This document shows positions 8,173 to 10,892 of a stretch of 10,892 bases of DNA, piece after piece. The stretch spans positions 1 through 10,892 of the forward strand of contig CAKSEM010000030.1 of assembly GCA_934446485.1 (NCBI GenBank), read 5' to 3'. The translations under genes and the position numbers were made by a program. Source of the DNA: an uncultured Eubacteriales bacterium. Lineage in GTDB: Bacteria > Bacillota > Clostridia > Oscillospirales > CAG-272. The notes under the pieces were generated by a model. That model had not been told where the DNA came from, ran no database searches, and was given only the letters and a program-made list of their open reading frames with translations. Within the stretch, counting starts at the first letter, position 1. Every line of letters starts with the position of its first letter.

Positions 8173-9372
8173 ATGGCAAAGATAAAGATGATAACGCCGC
8201 TCGTAGAGATGGACGGCGACGAGATGACGAGAGTCATCTGGAAGATGATCAAGGACATACTCATACTGCCGCACGTCGATCTAAAGACCGAATACTACGA
8301 CCTCGGCCTTGAAAATCGCAACCGTACCGCGGACCGCGTCACGGTAGAATCGGCGGAAGCAACCAAGAAATACGGCGTTGCGGTAAAATGTGCAACGATC
8401 ACACCGAATGCGGCACGCGTTGAGGAATATCACCTCTCGGAGATGTGGAAGAGCCCGAACGGAACGATCCGTGCCATCCTCGACGGTACCGTATTCCGCA
8501 GCCCGATCATCGTTAAGGGCATCACGCCGTACATACCGACGTGGACAAAGCCGATCACGATAGCACGCCATGCATACGGAGATATCTACAAAAACACCGA
8601 GATGCAGGTTCCGGCAGGCTCAACCTGTGAACTCGTCTGCACCGATGCCGACGGCAAAGTTTCACGAGAGCTCATTCACCGTTTCGGCGAATCCGGAGGC
8701 ATCATACAAGGAATCCACAACGTAGATTCATCGATCGAGAGCTTTGCAAGGAGTTGTTTCAACTTTGCTCTCGACACAAAGCAGGACATTTGGTTCTCGT
8801 CGAAGGACACGATATCGAAGAAATATGACCACCATTTCAAGGATATCTTTCAGGAAATTTTCGACTCCGAATATAAGGATCGCTTTGATGCGGCGGGAAT
8901 CGAATACTTCTACACACTGATCGACGACGCCGTGGCACGCGTGATCCGCTCGGAGGGCGGATATATATGGGCGTGCAAAAACTATGACGGCGACGTCATG
9001 AGCGATATGGTCGCAACGGCGTACGGCAGTCTTGCCATGATGACCTCCGTACTCGTATCCCCGGACGGGACATATGAATATGAGGCAGCACATGGAACCG
9101 TTCAGCGCCACTACTACAAGCATCTGAAGGGTGAGGAGACCTCAACGAACAGCGTTGCTACTATATTTGCATGGTCGGGCGCACTCCGCCGCCGCGGAGA
9201 GATGGACGAACTTCCCGAGCTCGTTGCATTCGCAGACCGACTTGAAAGCGCAACTATCCGCACCATAGAGGACGGTGTTATGACCGGAGACCTATATCTC
9301 CTCTCAAAGCTTCCGAATAAGAGAAAGGTAAACACAGAAACCTTCCTTCGCGAGATAGCGGAGAGGATCTGA
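8173..9372 (+). CDS. icd: Isocitrate dehydrogenase, NADP-dependent, type II (eukaryote-like homodimer)
   Basis: It converts isocitrate and NADP+ to 2-oxoglutarate, CO2 and NADPH. The 399 residues and motifs match the type II subfamily that includes mitochondrial/cytosolic eukaryotic enzymes, not E. coli Icd. Substrate residues are in SPNGTIRAILDGTVFR (94-109: Ser94, Asn96, Arg100, Arg109) with Arg132; metal ligands lie in NYDGDVMSDMVA (270-281: Asp274, Asp278). HGTVQRHYY (307-315) carries Arg312 and His313, the pair expected to contact the NADP 2'-phosphate, so NADP preference is inferred. ETSTNSVATIFAWS (322-335) is also typical. GGAGGA at 8159-8164 is 8 nt from the ATG. It is the second gene of the acn operon; with acn it would feed 2-oxoglutarate into glutamate synthesis. 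A hairpin starts 5 nt after the stop. Confidence 0.96.
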   Translation: MAKIKMITPLVEMDGDEMTRVIWKMIKDILILPHVDLKTEYYDLGLENRNRTADRVTVESAEATKKYGVAVKCATITPNAARVEEYHLSEMWKSPNGTIRAILDGTVFRSPIIVKGITPYIPTWTKPITIARHAYGDIYKNTEMQVPAGSTCELVCTDADGKVSRELIHRFGESGGIIQGIHNVDSSIESFARSCFNFALDTKQDIWFSSKDTISKKYDHHFKDIFQEIFDSEYKDRFDAAGIEYFYTLIDDAVARVIRSEGGYIWACKNYDGDVMSDMVATAYGSLAMMTSVLVSPDGTYEYEAAHGTVQRHYYKHLKGEETSTNSVATIFAWSGALRRRGEMDELPELVAFADRLESATIRTIEDGVMTGDLYLLSKLPNKRKVNTETFLREIAERI

Positions 9373-9377
9373 CACTG

Positions 9378-9412
9378 ACAGCCTGTGCCGCCATGCCTGC
9401 GGCACAGGCTGT
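9378..9412 (+). terminator. Strong hairpin after icd, without a T-tract
   Basis: A perfect 14-bp stem (ACAGCCTGTGCCGC at 9378-9391 with its complement at 9399-9412) and a 7-nt loop begin 5 nt after the icd stop. Only TT follows, then CGAC, so it lacks the T-run of a classic intrinsic terminator. It may stop transcription weakly, protect the acn-icd mRNA 3' end, or separate it from the Nudix gene. Confidence 0.6.
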
Positions 9413-9528
9413 TCGACAATGTGCACTGTCAATTCCCGTGCGGGATTGCAAAGCGGTCTCTGCCGCAGAGGATCCCTCAAGCTGTCGCACCCATCGGATC
9501 TGCGAAGAACGAACGGAAAGGTAAGATT

Positions 9529-10009
9529 ATGTCAAGGAATGATTGGCGTTTCTCGAACGGGGAATACGTTTGCGGTATCAGAAGTGCCGCAGTTATTATT
9601 CGCGGCACAAAACTTCTCGTGCAGAGAGAAGCTTGCGGAAACGAATATGCCCCCGCCCGGCGGGCACATAAAGATAGGCGAAAGCGCCGAAAGCGGACTG
9701 ATCCGCGAATTTGCCGAAGAAACCGGGGCACGGATCGTCTGCCGTAAACTTCTTTGGACAGAGGAGAGCCGTTTCTCATGCTGCGGCAAAATGTACCACT
9801 ATATCACGTTTTATTATCTTGCCGATCCTGTCGGCGGCAGTGATATTCCGGACACGGGTTCACCGTTTCCGCAGATGGACAATTCCGATGTTTTACTTGA
9901 ATGGATACCTGTCAGCCGACTCGGGAACATCACGATACATCCGAGCTTTTTGAAAGATGAGATCGGCTGTACAGACGGAACACTCCGGCATTTTGTGTCG
10001 ATCGAATGA
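9529..10009 (+). pseudogene. Nudix hydrolase interrupted by a one-base frameshift
   Basis: Nudix hydrolases cleave nucleoside diphosphates linked to another group. The ATG at 9529 lies 7 nt after AAAGG and opens a typical start (GIRSAAVIIRGTKLLVQRE), but this frame leaves the family at about 9652. The rest continues in the +1 frame: PGGHIKIGESAESGLIREF and onward to the TGA at 10007-10009, with an exact Nudix box GX5EX7REUXEEXGU. Removing one C from the run of five at 9650-9654 gives a clean 159-residue protein reading NEYAPPGGHI across the join, normal size for the family. As read, translation gives a truncated or altered product. Explanations are recent mutation, a sequencing or assembly error, or +1 recoding at CCC-G. 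The long downstream frame is free of stops and well conserved at its motif, so decay is recent if real. Substrate cannot be told from the sequence. Confidence 0.85.
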
Positions 10010-10092
10010 TGAATATACAAAAGTCTCCACTACCGTAAGAGCGCTCGTTGCTCCGCCTTAAAGGTGAGACTTTGCTGTACGTTTACAGTCAT

Positions 10093-10139
10093 AACCTCCG
10101 GCTAAGCCGGAGGTTTGATCAAGCCCCGGAGGTTTTTTT
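10093..10139 (+). terminator. Two competing hairpins, the longer with a T7 tail
   Basis: AACCTCCGGC (10093-10102) pairs perfectly with GCCGGAGGTT (10106-10115) over a 3-nt loop. CCGGAGGTTT is repeated at 10126-10135 and runs into TTTTTTT (10133-10139), so the same 5' arm could instead form a wider-loop terminator. TTGATCAA (10115-10122) lies between. It probably ends Nudix transcription, but the two-state design resembles an attenuator. Confidence 0.45.
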
Positions 10140-10252
10140 ACCGGCTTGCATCTAAATATGCACTGAATGATTTTTCGCTTGCATCAAATGCTCCGCCGCA
10201 CGCATGCGGGCATCTCCCGTTTAATCGCGTGCATATGAATTTTCCGAATCGC

Positions 10253-10332
10253 TATTCCCGACTCGCTTCGCTCAATTCTTGAAGCTAAAGCTCTTTACGG
10301 GATACCCCCACCGACATAGCCGGTGGTTTCCC
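10253..10332 (+). other. Nested hairpins at the right side of the structured island
   Basis: TATTCCCG (10253-10260) can pair with CGGGATA (10298-10304) around an inner GCTTC/GAAGC stem (10265-10269 and 10281-10285). Overlapping it, GGGA (10299-10302) can pair with TCCC (10329-10332) around CCACCG/CGGTGG (10308-10313 and 10321-10326). The two outer stems share GGGA and exclude each other. Their role is unknown. Confidence 0.35.
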
Positions 10333-10337
10333 TAGCC

Positions 10338-10378
10338 AAAAAGCCCTGCGGCTTCTCCGAGATAGCCGCAGGGCTTTT
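10338..10378. terminator. Bidirectional intrinsic terminator between Nudix gene and asnS
   Basis: A 15-bp perfect inverted repeat, AAAAGCCCTGCGGCT (10339-10353) and AGCCGCAGGGCTTTT (10364-10378), has a 10-nt loop. Read on the minus strand it ends asnS, 12 nt after the stop, with five Ts following; read on the plus strand it has four Ts. It would insulate the convergent transcripts. Confidence 0.9.
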
Positions 10379-10390
10379 GTAAAATCGATA

Positions 10391-10892
10391 TCATAGCTCG
10401 CAATTGCCGACCGTTCTCGGGAACGGCAGCACATCGCGGATATTTGATACACCTGTCAGGTACATGACGCAGCGCTCGAAGCCGAGTCCGAATCCAGCGT
10501 GACGTGCGCTTCCGTAACGTCTGAGATCGAGATAGAATCCGTACGACTCCTCATCGAGTCCAAGCTCTGCCATACGTGCGCGGAGCAGCTCGAGATCGTC
10601 CTCACGCTGTGATCCGCCTATGATCTCGCCGATCCCCGGCACAAGGCAGTCCATCGCCGCGACGGTGCGCCCATCCTCGTTCAGCTTCATATAGAATGCC
10701 TTGATCTCCTTCGGATAATCTGTCACGAATACGGGGCGGCGGAATATTTCCTCGGTCAGATAGCGTTCATGCTCCGTCTGGAGATCACAGCCCCATGATA
10801 CCTTATAGTCAAATCTATCGTTATGTTCCTCAAGGAGACGGATCGCCTCCGTGTACGTCACTCTGCCGAAATCGGATGAAGCGACATGTTCA
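10391..10892 (-). CDS. asnS: Asparaginyl-tRNA synthetase, C-terminal part (5' end outside window)
   Basis: AsnRS charges tRNA-Asn with asparagine in the cytoplasm. The last 166 codons are visible; the frame is open to the right edge (residues EHVASSDFGR precede TYTEAI), so the GTG at 10861 is an internal valine, not the start. The visible part belongs to the class II catalytic domain: WGCDLQTEHERYLTE, VPGIGEIIGGSQRE and the motif 3 region GFGLGFERCVMYLTG, ending in IRDVLPFPRTVGNCEL. The IIGGSQRE stretch and the IRDVxPFPRT ending favour AsnRS over the related AspRS and LysRS. The full protein should be about 460 residues. A terminator lies 12 nt after the stop, so asnS is the last gene of its transcript. 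Having AsnRS means asparaginyl-tRNA can be made directly and need not rely only on the amidotransferase route. Confidence 0.95.
   Translation of the reverse strand, partial: EHVASSDFGRVTYTEAIRLLEEHNDRFDYKVSWGCDLQTEHERYLTEEIFRRPVFVTDYPKEIKAFYMKLNEDGRTVAAMDCLVPGIGEIIGGSQREDDLELLRARMAELGLDEESYGFYLDLRRYGSARHAGFGLGFERCVMYLTGVSNIRDVLPFPRTVGNCEL

Larger units (their letters stand above)
10020..10335. repeat. Structured noncoding island, possible transposase-less dispersed repeat
   Basis: Between the Nudix gene and asnS there is no convincing gene but a chain of inverted repeats: AAAGTCTC/GAGACTTT (10020-10027 and 10066-10073), CTGTA/TACAG (10075-10079 and 10084-10088), a 10-bp hairpin (10093-10115), CCGCA/TGCGG (10196-10209), a nested fold (10253-10304) and CCACCG/CGGTGG (10308-10326). 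GCTTGCATC occurs twice (10144-10152, 10177-10185). A weak 55-codon frame with a TTG at 10115 ends at 10282, but GGAGG is only 1 nt before it. Hairpins near both ends, one beginning 7 nt after TTTAC (10082-10086), recall IS200/IS605-type ends; from memory similar stretches recur between genes in gut Clostridia. Without a second copy this stays a guess; a structured RNA or several terminators are alternatives. Confidence 0.35.

Noticed and set aside
9419..9640. Taking the Nudix protein as a single 196-residue ORF starting at 9419
   Set aside because: The part before about 9650 in that frame does not resemble the family, whereas the other frame from 9529 carries the expected N-terminal strand and a ribosome-binding site.
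10020..10335. CRISPR array or tRNA in the structured region
   Set aside because: Only one 9-nt repeat occurs twice with unequal context, there is no regular repeat-spacer pattern, and no cloverleaf with a T-loop signature was found.
10338..10378. Reading this hairpin as the right end of the neighbouring repeat
   Set aside because: Its perfect 15-bp stem with T-runs on both sides, 12 nt from the asnS stop, is fully explained as a bidirectional terminator.
1..10892. Defence, biosynthetic or secretion gene cluster
   Set aside because: The recognised genes are housekeeping with normal family lengths and motifs; nothing groups into a new multi-gene system.

Overview
The window reads as ordinary chromosomal DNA of a low-to-mid GC anaerobic Bacillota, most likely a gut-type Clostridia (Oscillospirales or Christensenellales-like). 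This is inferred from a SecA with a C-terminal zinc SEC-C motif, strong purine-rich Shine-Dalgarno sequences, a short TrmL/CspR-type methyltransferase, a two-HKD cardiolipin synthase, an Aquifex-type aconitase next to a eukaryote-like NADP isocitrate dehydrogenase, and intrinsic terminators. No phage genes, transposase ORF, CRISPR array, tRNA or rRNA gene was seen.

Layout. Positions 1-3677 (minus strand) carry secA followed by two small, mutually similar polytopic membrane proteins of unknown function (the second cut off by the window edge); this looks like one operon read right to left. Positions 3678-3946 are a divergent promoter region. trmL (3947-4453, plus) converges on and overlaps by 9 nt the cardiolipin synthase gene cls (4445-5980, minus, TTG start). 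Positions 5981-6210 are a second divergent promoter region with a very good extended -10 promoter for aconitase. acn (6211-8145) and icd (8173-9372) form a two-gene operon turning citrate into 2-oxoglutarate, presumably for glutamate synthesis. A strong hairpin follows icd.

A Nudix hydrolase gene (9529-10009) is interrupted by an apparent one-base frameshift in a run of five C just before the Nudix box. Downstream, 10020-10335 has no convincing gene but a dense chain of hairpins and a nested direct repeat; it resembles a dispersed, transposase-less repeat (possibly derived from an IS200/IS605-type element). The window ends with the 3' part of asnS (asparaginyl-tRNA synthetase, minus strand), closed by a textbook bidirectional terminator.

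Most of the window is housekeeping. I found no convincing new multi-gene system. The points most worth a second look are the broken or recoded Nudix gene, the structured island beside it, the paired unknown membrane proteins behind secA, and the aconitase leader.
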